Source: a virus
Virus record (IMG/VR): IMGVR_UViG_3300030331_005458
Span: 15,084 to 47,741 of that record
Length of the DNA: 32,658 bases
Direction: 5' to 3' (one strand)
Within the stretch, counting starts at the first letter, position 1; each line of letters starts with the position of its first letter. The notes beneath the pieces are model-generated. The model was not told the DNA's origin. It searched no databases and saw nothing but the letters and a program-made list of their open reading frames with translations. Shown in pieces: positions 1 to 8,031 of this stretch. A program made the position numbers and the translations under genes.

Positions 1-638
1 TGTCTAATATCTTTATTCTTAATATCATCGGAACTTTTTATTGCATCATCTATTATGCAAAGATGTGATCTTTTTGATGTAACAGCACCTTTTAATCCTG
101 CACAACAAACACTAAATTCTTCTTCACCTGTTGATTTTATTCCTGCAAATTTCCAATCTATACTCCAATATTCATTCGAATTTATTCCCTTAGCAATCTT
201 AACTTTTGGAAAAATTTCTTTATAGATTTTACTTTCATCTATTATTCTTTTTATTGCTGCACTCTTTGGTCTAGCTACATCAACGGTATAAGAAATATAT
301 AAAATTTTTAAAGGTAATTTTTGTGTTGCATGAACACCTATTGCCCATGCTGTATACAAACCCAAAACTGTAGATTTTGCAGATCCTCTTGGAGCCAGGA
401 TATCAATATTAGGTCCGGCTATTCCTCTTAGACAAACACTGTCATCACCAGTACATAAATACTTATGCCATTCTCGATGATGCTTAGCAGGTGGTTTTCC
501 CCCTACAACATCACAAAAATAGGCAAAATCTTTTCTAGCTCTTTCTACATCAACATTAGAAGTTTTTTTAACTACTTGTTGTTTTGCAGCTGCTCTTGCT
601 GTACGTCTATAGACGCTATAAATACTAGTTCCTGCCAT
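1..638 (-). CDS. terL: Terminase large subunit (TerL), 3' part cut by window edge
   Basis: ATPase motor that packages phage DNA into procapsids. The reading frame starts at the ATG at 638 and runs off the left edge with about 212 residues visible. Residues 82-90 (APRGSAKST) form a Walker A loop, ILYISYT near 112-118 is the strand that follows it in terminases, and LCIIDD at 193-198 is Walker B with the acidic catalytic pair. The nuclease domain lies outside the window. It follows the putative small subunit by 24 bases. The two genes share a reading frame separated by a TGA, so 638 is the first ATG available. No clear Shine-Dalgarno site precedes it. The assignment rests on the motif pair and gene order. 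Confidence 0.88.
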   Translation of the reverse strand, partial: MAGTSIYSVYRRTARAAAKQQVVKKTSNVDVERARKDFAYFCDVVGGKPPAKHHREWHKYLCTGDDSVCLRGIAGPNIDILAPRGSAKSTVLGLYTAWAIGVHATQKLPLKILYISYTVDVARPKSAAIKRIIDESKIYKEIFPKVKIAKGINSNEYWSIDWKFAGIKSTGEEEFSVCCAGLKGAVTSKRSHLCIIDDAIKSSDDIKNKDIR

Positions 639-662
639 GAACGTAGCATAGCGTACTTTTGC

Positions 663-1148
663 TCAAGATTCTTCTTGTAATATTTTTGTCCAGACTCCCA
701 TCGATGCTTCCTGTAAAGGACCTTCTATTGGATCATCTCTAAAAATAGAAAGCATTTCTCTTAATGCTCTATCGGCACCTGCGAGAATTAAACCTTGTTT
801 ATCCTGTAAAATTTTCTTATCTTCTATTTGTTTTATAGCTCCACGTAATTCTTTCTGGAGCATTGCAATTCTTGCTGCACCCATATCCTGTTTTACAATT
901 CCCATATCAATAGCATCGCGAAGTTTATTTATATCAACTCTCATATTATCTATTTCAGATTCTAAAACTTCATTAAAATTACGTTTTTTAAATTCTTTTA
1001 TTGACCATTCATTACATTCCACTACCGTCCCTTGGAAACCTAAAAATCGGGCAAATAAATATATCTGTATTGGACTTGAGGCTTTTTTACAAAATTCAAG
1101 AAAGGATTCACGATCTTTGTTAGATAAAGTCTGAATCCATTTCTTCAT
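663..1148 (-). CDS. Putative terminase small subunit
   Basis: A 161-residue, mainly helical, charged protein. The N-terminal half is compact (WIQTLSNKDRESFLEF, then an aromatic stretch IYLFARFLGFQG). The second half is a predicted coiled coil (residues about 70-115, many Lys/Glu heptads). It sits directly upstream of TerL and its ATG overlaps the stop of the preceding gene (1145-1148), which is the usual place for a DNA-recognition small subunit. No diagnostic helix-turn-helix signature is obvious, so the role is inferred from position and size. Confidence 0.5.
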   Translation of the reverse strand: MKKWIQTLSNKDRESFLEFCKKASSPIQIYLFARFLGFQGTVVECNEWSIKEFKKRNFNEVLESEIDNMRVDINKLRDAIDMGIVKQDMGAARIAMLQKELRGAIKQIEDKKILQDKQGLILAGADRALREMLSIFRDDPIEGPLQEASMGVWTKILQEES

Positions 1149-1630
1149 GTTCTATATTGGCTCTGAGCCTGTTCGTAATCTCTATTCTCTTTATAGCGTC
1201 TAAACATCTCTCTTTGCAAATCTGTCTGTCTTGTCTCTTTACCTGTTTCTCTTGTCAACGCTCTATCTTGTTCTCCTGCAGTCTCTAATCCTCTTCTATA
1301 TTGAAGACCAGTTTCACCTATCTCAGCACGACGCTCTTGGCCGACAACTCTTTGAGTTGCACGAGTATCTTCTCCAGCTTTATCAATAGTTAGACGTTGT
1401 TCTGCAGAAGCAGCTTGTCCACGCCTAATATCTTGACCAGCAAAGAACTCTGCGTTAGTTCTATCTAACTGGGCACCAAGCTCCATATTCAACCTTTGCT
1501 GTTTTCCACTTACTTCATTAAGTGCTCCTTGAGCAGCAAGAGCCTGAGTAGGAACCTGCGTTGTTGGAGCTGCAGACACAGCTGGTGGATATATTATCTG
1601 TGGTGGTGGTGGGGATCCTCCTCCCATCAT
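1145..1630 (-). CDS. Gln/Arg-rich putative virion protein
   Basis: 161 residues. The N-terminus is Gly/Pro-rich (GGGSPPPPQIIYPP). The rest is very hydrophilic, rich in Gln, Arg, Glu and Thr with repeated ET/ER/GQ patterns, suggesting an extended helix or coiled coil. There is no transmembrane segment and no enzymatic motif. The stop overlaps the next gene start by 4 bases, so the two are translationally coupled. Composition and place in the terminase-side cluster suggest a structural or ejected protein. I do not recognise a named family. Confidence 0.75.
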   Translation of the reverse strand: MMGGGSPPPPQIIYPPAVSAAPTTQVPTQALAAQGALNEVSGKQQRLNMELGAQLDRTNAEFFAGQDIRRGQAASAEQRLTIDKAGEDTRATQRVVGQERRAEIGETGLQYRRGLETAGEQDRALTRETGKETRQTDLQREMFRRYKENRDYEQAQSQYRT

Positions 1631-1664
1631 AACGGTTTACCTCAAGTAACTCTTTTAGTTTAGA

Positions 1665-2504
1665 TTAACCAAATCGACGTTGCATGCCGAGTCCGGCAAA
1701 TCTAGTCGCAGCATCTTGTTGTGCAGCGGTGGCTCTTTGTCTCTCAGCTTCCGATAAAGAAGCAAGAGATTGTTGCGACTGTTTAGCAGTCATTATGTTT
1801 TGGATATTAGAAGGCATTGCTTCTAATGCTCCTCTAATTCTTAATCCTCTTTGTGCTGCCTGCTCTGCAGCTCTATTTAAAAATGCTTGTCTTATGGGTT
1901 CAGTGGCTATGTAATTTAATTGTGAATCTATTGCAGCTTTTCTTCTTTCTTTACGAGCCATGTCTGATAGCTCAGGATATACTTCTTTTAAAGCTTGAAC
2001 ATTTTCTATTATACCTTCTGTAGCGGTCTTCTCTTTACCAAAATCTTCTTGTAGTACCTTTTGAACTTGCTTTTGTTGAATAGGAGTTAAAATTCTTTTT
2101 GATAAATCATCTGATTTTATAAACTCTGGTTTTAAATTGTATTCTTCTAAACCTGATCCCATTTTATCAAGATCAGTACTACCTCCCATAATATATTCAT
2201 CTATAAATCCTCCTGCTGCTCTAAGTAAAGGATTAGTTACAGCCTCTTTAGGTACTATACGACCGCTAGGTAACCGCTTCATACCTTTTGGTAAATCAAA
2301 TTTTATCTTTTCTCCTGAAGCACCTAAAATTTCTTGTAAATTTGATGGTAAATTATCAAAGCCATATTTATCCTCAATATCCTGAGCAGTTATTTTACTA
2401 GGGTCTGGAAACTCTTCACTTAATTTTTTATTTTCTTTTTTTAAATCAACATTTCTCTTCCCAGATCCAAGGTCTAGTCCGATAATATCAAAAAAATCTT
2501 CCAT
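1665..2504 (-). CDS. Putative internal virion protein
   Basis: 279 residues. The N-terminal third is acidic and polar, followed by LPKGMKRLPSGRIVPKEAV near residue 75. A long, Ala/Gln/Arg-rich helical C-terminal half (from about residue 150) ends in GLGMQRRFG. The composition matches proteins carried inside the heads of marine podoviruses, but no catalytic motif is visible. It is separated by one base from the glycine-zipper gene upstream, so the two are surely co-transcribed. Function unknown. Confidence 0.75.
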   Translation of the reverse strand: MEDFFDIIGLDLGSGKRNVDLKKENKKLSEEFPDPSKITAQDIEDKYGFDNLPSNLQEILGASGEKIKFDLPKGMKRLPSGRIVPKEAVTNPLLRAAGGFIDEYIMGGSTDLDKMGSGLEEYNLKPEFIKSDDLSKRILTPIQQKQVQKVLQEDFGKEKTATEGIIENVQALKEVYPELSDMARKERRKAAIDSQLNYIATEPIRQAFLNRAAEQAAQRGLRIRGALEAMPSNIQNIMTAKQSQQSLASLSEAERQRATAAQQDAATRFAGLGMQRRFG

Positions 2505-2505
2505 C

Positions 2506-3279
2506 TTAGTAGTTGTACCTTTGAGTTAAAGCATCACCTGCTTGCTGAGCAGCTGTCATACCTAAGTTTAATCCAGCCCTCTGCATATTTTCTGTAAGAG
2601 CTGCATTAGTTGCAATGTTTTGTCTAATACCTGCACCAGCCATACTTCTTGCAAACTCATCTCTCTTAGCTTGCTCTGAAAACTTCCTAACTGTTGGGAG
2701 AACAATATTTGTTGCATCTCTTAAAGCCTCAGCATCTTTCACAGTTCTTAGTCTTCTACCTGCATCTAGACCTAGTGGACTTAAAACACTTAATGGATCT
2801 CCTAAAGGAAGTACTCCTCCATACTGATTCATGCCGGGTGGTAATGGTGATCCTCCCATACCTTCTCCTCCTACTGTTCCATATCCTGCTAATCCTGCAG
2901 CTCCTTTAGCAACACCACTAGCTGCTCCTCCTCCAATTCCTCCTGAAAGACTTCCAAGTGCAAGACCACCTGCTAAAGGAATACCAGCTCTTGCTGCACC
3001 TTGTAATGCTGCTGTTGTTGTAGAACCTAAACCTGCTTTAGCTGCCTGATTAAATATTGCTTTACTGGCTGCTGTCGTTCCTTTTCCTGCTAAACCTCCC
3101 ATTCCTACTGTTCCTAAAGCTCCAAGGCCACTACCTAATGCTGCTCCGGCTAAATCCCCTCTAAGTAAAGAAGGTAGTCCACCTCCTACTGCACCAGCTG
3201 TCCTAAGTAATAAAGGTAATTTTGCCGAACCTACAGCTTTTAATGCTGGTAAAAATATACCTGCTAGAGGAATTCCCAT
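2506..3279 (-). CDS. Glycine-zipper rich protein, candidate ejection/membrane-inserting virion protein
   Basis: 257 residues. The first 150 are almost entirely Gly, Ala and Leu with many GxxxG-type spacings (for example ALGSGLGALGTVGMGGLAG), which can pack as membrane helices. The C-terminal 100 residues are polar and helical. This two-part design (membrane-active segment plus soluble tail) is common in phage proteins ejected ahead of the DNA, an inference not shown by the sequence itself. The antisense strand reads as a Pro-rich open frame only because of the GC-rich Gly/Ala codons. Confidence 0.78.
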   Translation of the reverse strand: MGIPLAGIFLPALKAVGSAKLPLLLRTAGAVGGGLPSLLRGDLAGAALGSGLGALGTVGMGGLAGKGTTAASKAIFNQAAKAGLGSTTTAALQGAARAGIPLAGGLALGSLSGGIGGGAASGVAKGAAGLAGYGTVGGEGMGGSPLPPGMNQYGGVLPLGDPLSVLSPLGLDAGRRLRTVKDAEALRDATNIVLPTVRKFSEQAKRDEFARSMAGAGIRQNIATNAALTENMQRAGLNLGMTAAQQAGDALTQRYNY

Positions 3280-3320
3280 TTTTTTCCTTCTTTATAAATT
3301 CTTGTTAGTGATATTCTAAA

Positions 3321-3878
3321 TTATGCCAACCCACCAACAACAGCTCCACCAATCATACCTGGTATTCCTCCTGCCTTAAATCCACCTATTCCACCTTTTA
3401 TTGCTCCACCTATACTAAATATAGACTCATCAGGTTTTTCACCTGGAATAAACATTTGTTGACTTTGTGCAGGTAATTGACCATACCTAAAACCTTGTGC
3501 AACCTCTGAAAATGCACCACTACCTGCACCACCAAACTGGGCTTGCCCAACTTGATTTTTATAAAAATCAATTAATTTATCAGCATCTGTTTTTTCTTTA
3601 TCTTTTGTCTTATCGAAATAATCAAGTCCTCCTGCAATAGCTTTATCTAAAAAACTCTTTCCTTTATTTTGTTTATTAAATCTTTCATTTAAAGCTTTGT
3701 TTTCTTTTACATACACTTGATCAGACTCTATCTCATTTGAAGTATCCGTATCAAAACCTGCAGGTCGCCCTTTAAACATATTTTGTAATTTATTTACGTA
3801 ATTATCTTTAAATCCTACAAAAGGATTGTTACCTTTTGCTCTTTCTAAACCGGAAACTCCACTACTGTATCTACTCAT
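3321..3878 (-). CDS. Putative virion protein with C-terminal glycine-rich hydrophobic tail
   Basis: 185 residues. The N-terminus is polar (MSRYSSGVSGLERAKGNNPF), the middle is Lys/Asp-rich, and the last 35 residues are a Gly-rich hydrophobic stretch (GGAIKGGIGGFKAGGIPG followed by MIGGAVVGGLA) that looks like a glycine zipper. It shares this tail style with its neighbours, suggesting a common membrane-related role in the particle. No family recognised. Confidence 0.75.
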   Translation of the reverse strand: MSRYSSGVSGLERAKGNNPFVGFKDNYVNKLQNMFKGRPAGFDTDTSNEIESDQVYVKENKALNERFNKQNKGKSFLDKAIAGGLDYFDKTKDKEKTDADKLIDFYKNQVGQAQFGGAGSGAFSEVAQGFRYGQLPAQSQQMFIPGEKPDESIFSIGGAIKGGIGGFKAGGIPGMIGGAVVGGLA

Positions 3879-3908
3879 TATTTTAAAGCTTTTTTATTAT
3901 TATAAATT

Positions 3909-4451
3909 CTATGCACGTAGACCTGTACCATAAATCATTCTGGCAAGACCTTGTACTTCTTGGTTCGTAACCTCTCCAGCCTCAGACATGATTTTTTCTG
4001 CTTGAGCAGCATCCGCTAAAGAACCACCATATTGAGCACCAGGTATTCTAGATTCTTGTCTAGCCTGTATCAAAGCCATGTCATGCATAAATTTTTGATT
4101 TTGTAATAATTGACTTTGCGTAAAATTATCCATACCCCGACTCATTGGCTGTGTATGTTCTGATTGTTGATCAGCAATATTTCCTAACGCAAATAAACCA
4201 CCAATAGTTGCTCCTTGACCAATTAACCTACCAGCTGTGGGAATAGGGGCTTTTGGAGTAGTTCTTAAAAACTTTGGAATATCTTTTGTTGCTGCATCCG
4301 CAAGTTGTGGGGCAAGTTTACCTCTACCATAATTTAATGCTGCAGTTGCAGCTGATTGACCTACATCTCCTCCGAGTTTTAAAGCTTCATCTAAATATCC
4401 ACCTAAAGCAGTTCCTGCAGTTCTTAACAAATTTTTTGTTATCATGCCCAT
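3909..4451 (-). CDS. Putative virion protein with glycine-zipper segments
   Basis: 180 residues beginning MGMITKNLLRTAGTALGGYL. It has short amphipathic Ala/Gly-rich helices in the first half and a hydrophobic stretch near residues 75-90 (GRLIGQGATIGGLFALGN). The C-terminal half is Gln/Met-rich and helical. The start is preceded by a strong AGGAGG about 11 bases upstream, inside the last codons of the preceding gene, and the two genes share one base at 4451. Likely a structural or ejected protein, by context only. Confidence 0.77.
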   Translation of the reverse strand: MGMITKNLLRTAGTALGGYLDEALKLGGDVGQSAATAALNYGRGKLAPQLADAATKDIPKFLRTTPKAPIPTAGRLIGQGATIGGLFALGNIADQQSEHTQPMSRGMDNFTQSQLLQNQKFMHDMALIQARQESRIPGAQYGGSLADAAQAEKIMSEAGEVTNQEVQGLARMIYGTGLRA

Positions 4452-4945
4452 TAGACATTTACCTCCTGACTTGGGAATTTACCAGCTACATTTGGATCTT
4501 GAACAGCATTACCACCAGTTGCTGGTTGTGATGACAATTGAGCTAAATTTTCTGGTCTTACTATTCTATCGCGTTCAATCATTTCTTTACCTTCAGCAGT
4601 GTTAGCTCCTCCTACCGCTGCAGCATATTTTCTTACAAATTCAGAGGCAAAAGCATTATTACCTTCCTCAAAAGAATTACCAAATTCGAATTGTAAACCA
4701 TCAAGTCTTCTTTGTGCATCTTCAGATTGTCCGGCAAAAGTATAAGAACTTTGGTAAAAATCTTCATTTAATGGATTTTTATCAAGGGTTGCTCTCCAAG
4801 GATCTGCTAAACCTGCTGGGTCGCCACTAGGAGCAAAACCACCAGTATTAGGACCGGTAGTTTTGTTTGCAGGATTTTTTCCTTGAAAAACAGCTTTATC
4901 TGCTGGATTCTTTAGATTTCTATTTAGGTTTACAAATTGAACCAT
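4451..4945 (-). CDS. Putative virion protein
   Basis: 164 residues, soluble, rich in Asn, Gly, Ala and Pro, starting MVQFVNLNRNLKNPADKAVF. Aromatic pairs and FEFGNSFEEGNNAFASEFVRK near residue 90 suggest a folded core. The tail is Pro/Gln/Asn-rich. It lies between two virion-type genes with almost no spacing. No enzymatic motif and no recognised family. Confidence 0.75.
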   Translation of the reverse strand: MVQFVNLNRNLKNPADKAVFQGKNPANKTTGPNTGGFAPSGDPAGLADPWRATLDKNPLNEDFYQSSYTFAGQSEDAQRRLDGLQFEFGNSFEEGNNAFASEFVRKYAAAVGGANTAEGKEMIERDRIVRPENLAQLSSQPATGGNAVQDPNVAGKFPSQEVNV

Positions 4946-4947
4946 AA

Positions 4948-5136
4948 TTACTTTTCAAATAAGGCTTTTTCAAGCTGTGCAACTAACAAGTCATCCACAT
5001 TGTTACCGGTTTTAGCAGCAGCCTTTTTTAATAAAGAAACGACGAATTTTTTTAATAAATCATCAAGATCTTCTGGAATTTTGTCAACCGCTTTGTTTAT
5101 AACATTGATTGCGATCGGTAATAAAAATTTGGTCAT
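4948..5136 (-). CDS. Small hydrophobic/basic protein
   Basis: 62 residues beginning MTKFLLPIAINVINKAVDKI. It has an amphipathic N-terminal helix, then Lys/Asp/Leu-rich helices with no Cys, His or catalytic motif. It sits 2 bases before the next gene in the same operon. It could be a short membrane-associated virion component or a chaperone. Real coding is supported by the tight spacing on both sides. Confidence 0.68.
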   Translation of the reverse strand: MTKFLLPIAINVINKAVDKIPEDLDDLLKKFVVSLLKKAAAKTGNNVDDLLVAQLEKALFEK

Positions 5137-5171
5137 GATTTTGTTGTTAGTACTTTAAATTTAGCAAAGGT

Positions 5172-6539
5172 TTATTGATCTATACCAAAAGCCATTCCTG
5201 ATTTGTCTTTTATGGACTTTTTAGCAAGATTAAATAATTTTCCAAAAGATTCCTCTTGTAGAGACTCATCTTCAACCATTTCATTTAAAGATACAGCCAT
5301 TGGAGAACTTAATTCAACAGAATAAGGTTGTGTCCCTCCATCCTTCTGATAAAGATTAAAAGTAGCTGTAGGGACTTTATTTGGCGATGTATCTAAAGAC
5401 ATAGATTCGACAAAAGAACTTGGTTTACTAGGCATAATTCGAGATTGAAGATCTTCTACTTTCTTCATTGTACTTGGAGCATCTATCCCTAAGTCCGCAC
5501 GTTTTTGGGCTGCTTTATTTACAAGTCTTTTTCTAGCAGCTTCTCTTTCCTGTTGAGGTATCCCTGCTCCTCCTTGTAATGCTTTTAAAGTATCAGCATC
5601 TTTACTAGCGAATCCAAACACTTCATTAGGACTTCTTTTATCCACAATGTCTTGAGCAATTCTTATTTGTTTTTCAAGAGGAATTGTTGCAGCTCCTTTA
5701 GCAAGAGTGCTTAAAACATTTCGAACTTCAGGCGTAAGTGTTGAAGGATCTACATTTGTTGGAATACCTGCATCTATTGGTTCTGTTTCCCTACTAAACT
5801 CACGAGATAAAGCTCTAGTCTCTTCTCCACCAGGCATTTGTGGATTATCAGACAATTGTGATGCAATAGGGAAGTCAGTCGCAATTAATTCTTCTTCTTG
5901 ACCCCTATTTTGCATTGCAGCTAGTAAAACTGGGTTTAATTTATCTTGCTTTAAAAATTCTTGAACTTTATCAGAAATGTTTGCAGGACCACCTATTTTA
6001 TTAAGTCCAGCTTGCTCCTCATATTGCTTCATTTCAGATAAAATCTGCTCTTCACTCTTTTTAGGAGTTGCATCGAAACCTGCCATTAATAAAGGGGTGT
6101 CAGTAGGTGCAGTTCCAGGTAGAGCAGGAGCTAGATCTTGGGTTTTAGATAAATTTTCAGCGATCGTGTCGTTATCATTAAGCTCCGTAACTTGTGTACC
6201 AGATTTAAATATTTGAGCTCCCCCAGTCTGGTTTTCTAATCCTTTTTGCTTTTGATTGTAATTATCAGCCGTAGTTTGTTGTTGTTCTACAGGCTTAGGT
6301 TCTTGTTGCTGTTCTACATAAGCTGGAGCTGCAGCTGCTACTGCCATACCAGTTCCAATAGTTTTACCAATATTTTTTACTAAATTACCTGTTTTTTCTA
6401 AAATATTTGGTTTTCTTGCAAAATTTCTCGTAAAATCGTATACCGCTGGAGCCATTTGCATACGCTGTGAGGCATCCATAGGCATTGGAGTGCCAGTCAT
6501 ACGGGAATATAGCTCGAAGTCTTGTGGAGAAACAGGCAT
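5172..6539 (-). CDS. Putative internal virion protein, first gene of the leftward operon
   Basis: 455 residues. It starts MPVSPQDFELYSRMTG and continues with SQRMQMAPAVYDFTRNFARK, a conserved-looking folded start. Next comes a single hydrophobic Gly/Ala segment (about residues 52-74, GNLVKNIGKTIGTGMAVAAA), then a long Gln/Glu/Pro/Thr-rich, probably disordered middle, and a more ordered C-terminus. This resembles membrane-active internal proteins of marine podoviruses (inference). It is the promoter-proximal gene of the leftward block. Its start faces the control region at 6540-7137. Confidence 0.8.
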   Translation of the reverse strand: MPVSPQDFELYSRMTGTPMPMDASQRMQMAPAVYDFTRNFARKPNILEKTGNLVKNIGKTIGTGMAVAAAAPAYVEQQQEPKPVEQQQTTADNYNQKQKGLENQTGGAQIFKSGTQVTELNDNDTIAENLSKTQDLAPALPGTAPTDTPLLMAGFDATPKKSEEQILSEMKQYEEQAGLNKIGGPANISDKVQEFLKQDKLNPVLLAAMQNRGQEEELIATDFPIASQLSDNPQMPGGEETRALSREFSRETEPIDAGIPTNVDPSTLTPEVRNVLSTLAKGAATIPLEKQIRIAQDIVDKRSPNEVFGFASKDADTLKALQGGAGIPQQEREAARKRLVNKAAQKRADLGIDAPSTMKKVEDLQSRIMPSKPSSFVESMSLDTSPNKVPTATFNLYQKDGGTQPYSVELSSPMAVSLNEMVEDESLQEESFGKLFNLAKKSIKDKSGMAFGIDQ

Positions 6540-6660
6540 TTTTATAACTTTTGTAGATCTATAGACCTAATTTTAAGTTCTCTATACTTCGCCCCCTACA
6601 AAGCCTTAAAAGGGGTGATTTTGGGGCAAAAAAATTGTGAGACATCAGGCGAAGCCGCGA

Positions 6661-6938
6661 ATTGTTACAAGGCTGAAACAAAAAAAAGAATATATATGAC
6701 AAATGTTACAGAATATGACCCAATAGGCCGAATTGTTACAGTTTATTTAAAATAATTACAAATAAAGCAAAGATTAAGCCGAAATATTACAGAAAATTGT
6801 TACAAATAACGCAATTATTACAAAATTGTTTCATTTTCCTGGTTTTTGTTACATTTTGCCCCGATTTTATACAAAATATTGTACTTTTTAGCGTTATATT
6901 ACCCTTTTTTACTCCATAATTGTTACAAATTTGTTACT
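6661..6938. repeat. Array of about eleven ATTGTTACA-like words (iteron or operator array)
   Basis: Exact ATTGTTACA occurs at 6661, 6732, 6796 and 6919. One- or two-mismatch copies begin at 6702 (AATGTTACA), 6752 (ATAATTACA), 6783 (AATATTACA), 6814 (ATTATTACA), 6825 (ATTGTTTCA), 6845 (TTTGTTACA) and 6930 (TTTGTTACT). All are in the same orientation, with start-to-start spacings of about 11-74 bases. This is too many same-strand copies of a 9-mer in 280 bases to be dismissed as AT-rich noise. The spacing is too irregular and the unit too short for a CRISPR. Confidence 0.75.
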
Positions 6939-6977
6939 TCTGGCCAAGATGTGGCCTTAAGATATGTTGAAAGAAAT

Positions 6978-6986
6978 TGTGGAAAA
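6978..6986 (-). promoter_or_regulatory. DnaA-box-like site (TTTTCCACA on the minus strand)
   Basis: The plus strand reads TGTGGAAAA, whose complement TTTTCCACA equals the DnaA box form described for cyanobacteria. It lies just right of the repeat array and left of the early promoter, next to AT-rich DNA. A single box could occur by chance, so the claim rests on location. Confidence 0.35.
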
Positions 6987-7042
6987 CTATGTTAAAAACT
7001 TTTTAGGGTTTTTTATTGCAGTTTTTTATATACTTATTAACT

Positions 7043-7073
7043 TTGAAAAAACTTATTAAGAATTTGCTATACT
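7043..7073 (+). promoter_or_regulatory. Rightward sigma70-type promoter with extended -10
   Basis: TTGAAA at 7043-7048 and TATACT at 7068-7073 are separated by 19 bases. TGC directly before the -10 gives an extended -10 element, which compensates for the long spacer. The predicted start near 7080 leaves a leader of about 58 bases before the ATG at 7138. It would be read by the host RNA polymerase and would open the whole small-gene region. Confidence 0.65.
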
Positions 7074-7137
7074 GTATATATAAGAGTATTTAAACTCTTT
7101 TTTCATATAATCCACACATCTTAAAAGGTTTAAAATT

Positions 7138-8022
7138 ATGAGTATTAAAAAACCACTTGACTATAAAAATTTTAGTCAAAAATACAATTTAGATTCAACA
7201 AATTTTTTAACTTTAACTAGTCCTAAAGTACTTAAAAATTTAAAGGAAAGTGAAGCCCCAACAGCGGTTTTATATATGTTCAATGATGAGAAGGCTTGCC
7301 CTTTTGCTGATACATGTAGAGATGTTTGCTTAATACAGAGCGGTAGAGCAATATTCTCTGAAAAAATTATGGAATGTCGCAAACGTAGACATAATGCGTT
7401 TTTGTCAGATTATTCTTTATTTATGAGATTCTGTATTGCTGAAGTAATAAGGCATTATTCTAAGCATAGAGCCTACGATGATATCGGTTTTCGCTTTAAC
7501 GGCACAAGTGATTGGAACATTTTAAGAATGCCTATCACACTTAAACAAGTTGATACTGATTATTTACTTAGAGCGTTTAATGTCTATATAGAGCCTATTA
7601 GATACGGTTCTATTATCGAGGCTTTAATGCATGGGTTTGATGTTTTATTGAATCAATCAGTAGGCATAAAGCTGAAAATGTATGACTATACCAAACGCCC
7701 CATTACATCCGATGACCTACAACTAGCTAAAAAGCTAAACTATCATTTAAGTTTAAGTCATGGGTCAAAAGCTGATCTATTTAGCGTAGCAATTGAGTTA
7801 GGTTTAAATTATGCTGCTAGTTTTAAATTAAAACATAATGAGCCATTACCAAAAACATTTACATATAAGGGTATAACCTTAGAAGTTTTGGATGGTGATA
7901 AAACTGATTGGAGACCATCAGATTTAAGTGATAAAACAAGAATCATAGGCTTGAAGCATAAGAGAACTAAGAACCAAGATATAAAAGCGGTAGAAAAATT
8001 TTGCATAAATACATGCTCTTAA
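7138..8022 (+). CDS. gp88-like protein (mycobacteriophage L5 gp88 / DUF7227-type fold)
   Basis: 294 residues. A Cys cluster CPFADTCRDVCL (Cys54, Cys60, Cys64) is followed by SGRA, then GFRFNGTSDWNI near residue 123, KMYDYTKRP near 180, YHLSLSHGSK near 201 and a C-terminal FCINTC. This order of Cys-rich start, GTSD/SGDW-like strand, YTKR strand, LSxS strand and closing Cys pair matches the gp88 family found in mycobacteriophages and plasmid-like elements, whose activity is not established to my knowledge. As first gene after the early promoter it is probably expressed at once after infection. The conserved Cys set suggests metal or Fe-S binding (inference). Confidence 0.7.
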   Translation: MSIKKPLDYKNFSQKYNLDSTNFLTLTSPKVLKNLKESEAPTAVLYMFNDEKACPFADTCRDVCLIQSGRAIFSEKIMECRKRRHNAFLSDYSLFMRFCIAEVIRHYSKHRAYDDIGFRFNGTSDWNILRMPITLKQVDTDYLLRAFNVYIEPIRYGSIIEALMHGFDVLLNQSVGIKLKMYDYTKRPITSDDLQLAKKLNYHLSLSHGSKADLFSVAIELGLNYAASFKLKHNEPLPKTFTYKGITLEVLDGDKTDWRPSDLSDKTRIIGLKHKRTKNQDIKAVEKFCINTCS

Positions 8023-8031
8023 AACTTTAAT

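Larger units (their letters stand above)
6540..7137. promoter_or_regulatory. Divergent non-coding control region between leftward virion genes and rightward early genes
   Basis: About 600 bases without a credible gene, strongly AT-rich except for a GC patch at 6590-6660. It contains the ATTGTTACA-like word array (6661-6938), a GGCCA/TGGCC inverted repeat (6942-6956), a DnaA-box-like 9-mer (6978-6986) and a rightward promoter (7043-7073). On the minus side a possible -10 (TATAGA, about 6580) could serve the virion operon but has no convincing -35. This is the best place in the window for both a regulatory hub and a replication origin. Confidence 0.7.

Noticed and set aside
2831-3049. Pro-rich plus-strand frame opposite the glycine-zipper gene
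   Set aside because: Gly and Ala codons on the minus strand read as Pro and Ala on the plus strand, a compositional mirror only.
4452-4480. TAGACA-TTTACC-N9-GGGAAT, resembling a third promoter/operator unit
   Set aside because: It lies in the coding end of a minus-strand gene, overlaps the next gene's AGGAGG site and breaks the dyad at one position. Likely coincidence.
6522-6755. 77-codon plus-strand frame across the divergent region
   Set aside because: It starts inside the opposite gene, has no ribosome site, and its end is built from the ATTGTTACA words. Better explained as a shadow of the repeat array.
6661-6938. Possible CRISPR array
   Set aside because: Repeat units are only 9 bases, spacing is irregular and no cas-like gene is present.
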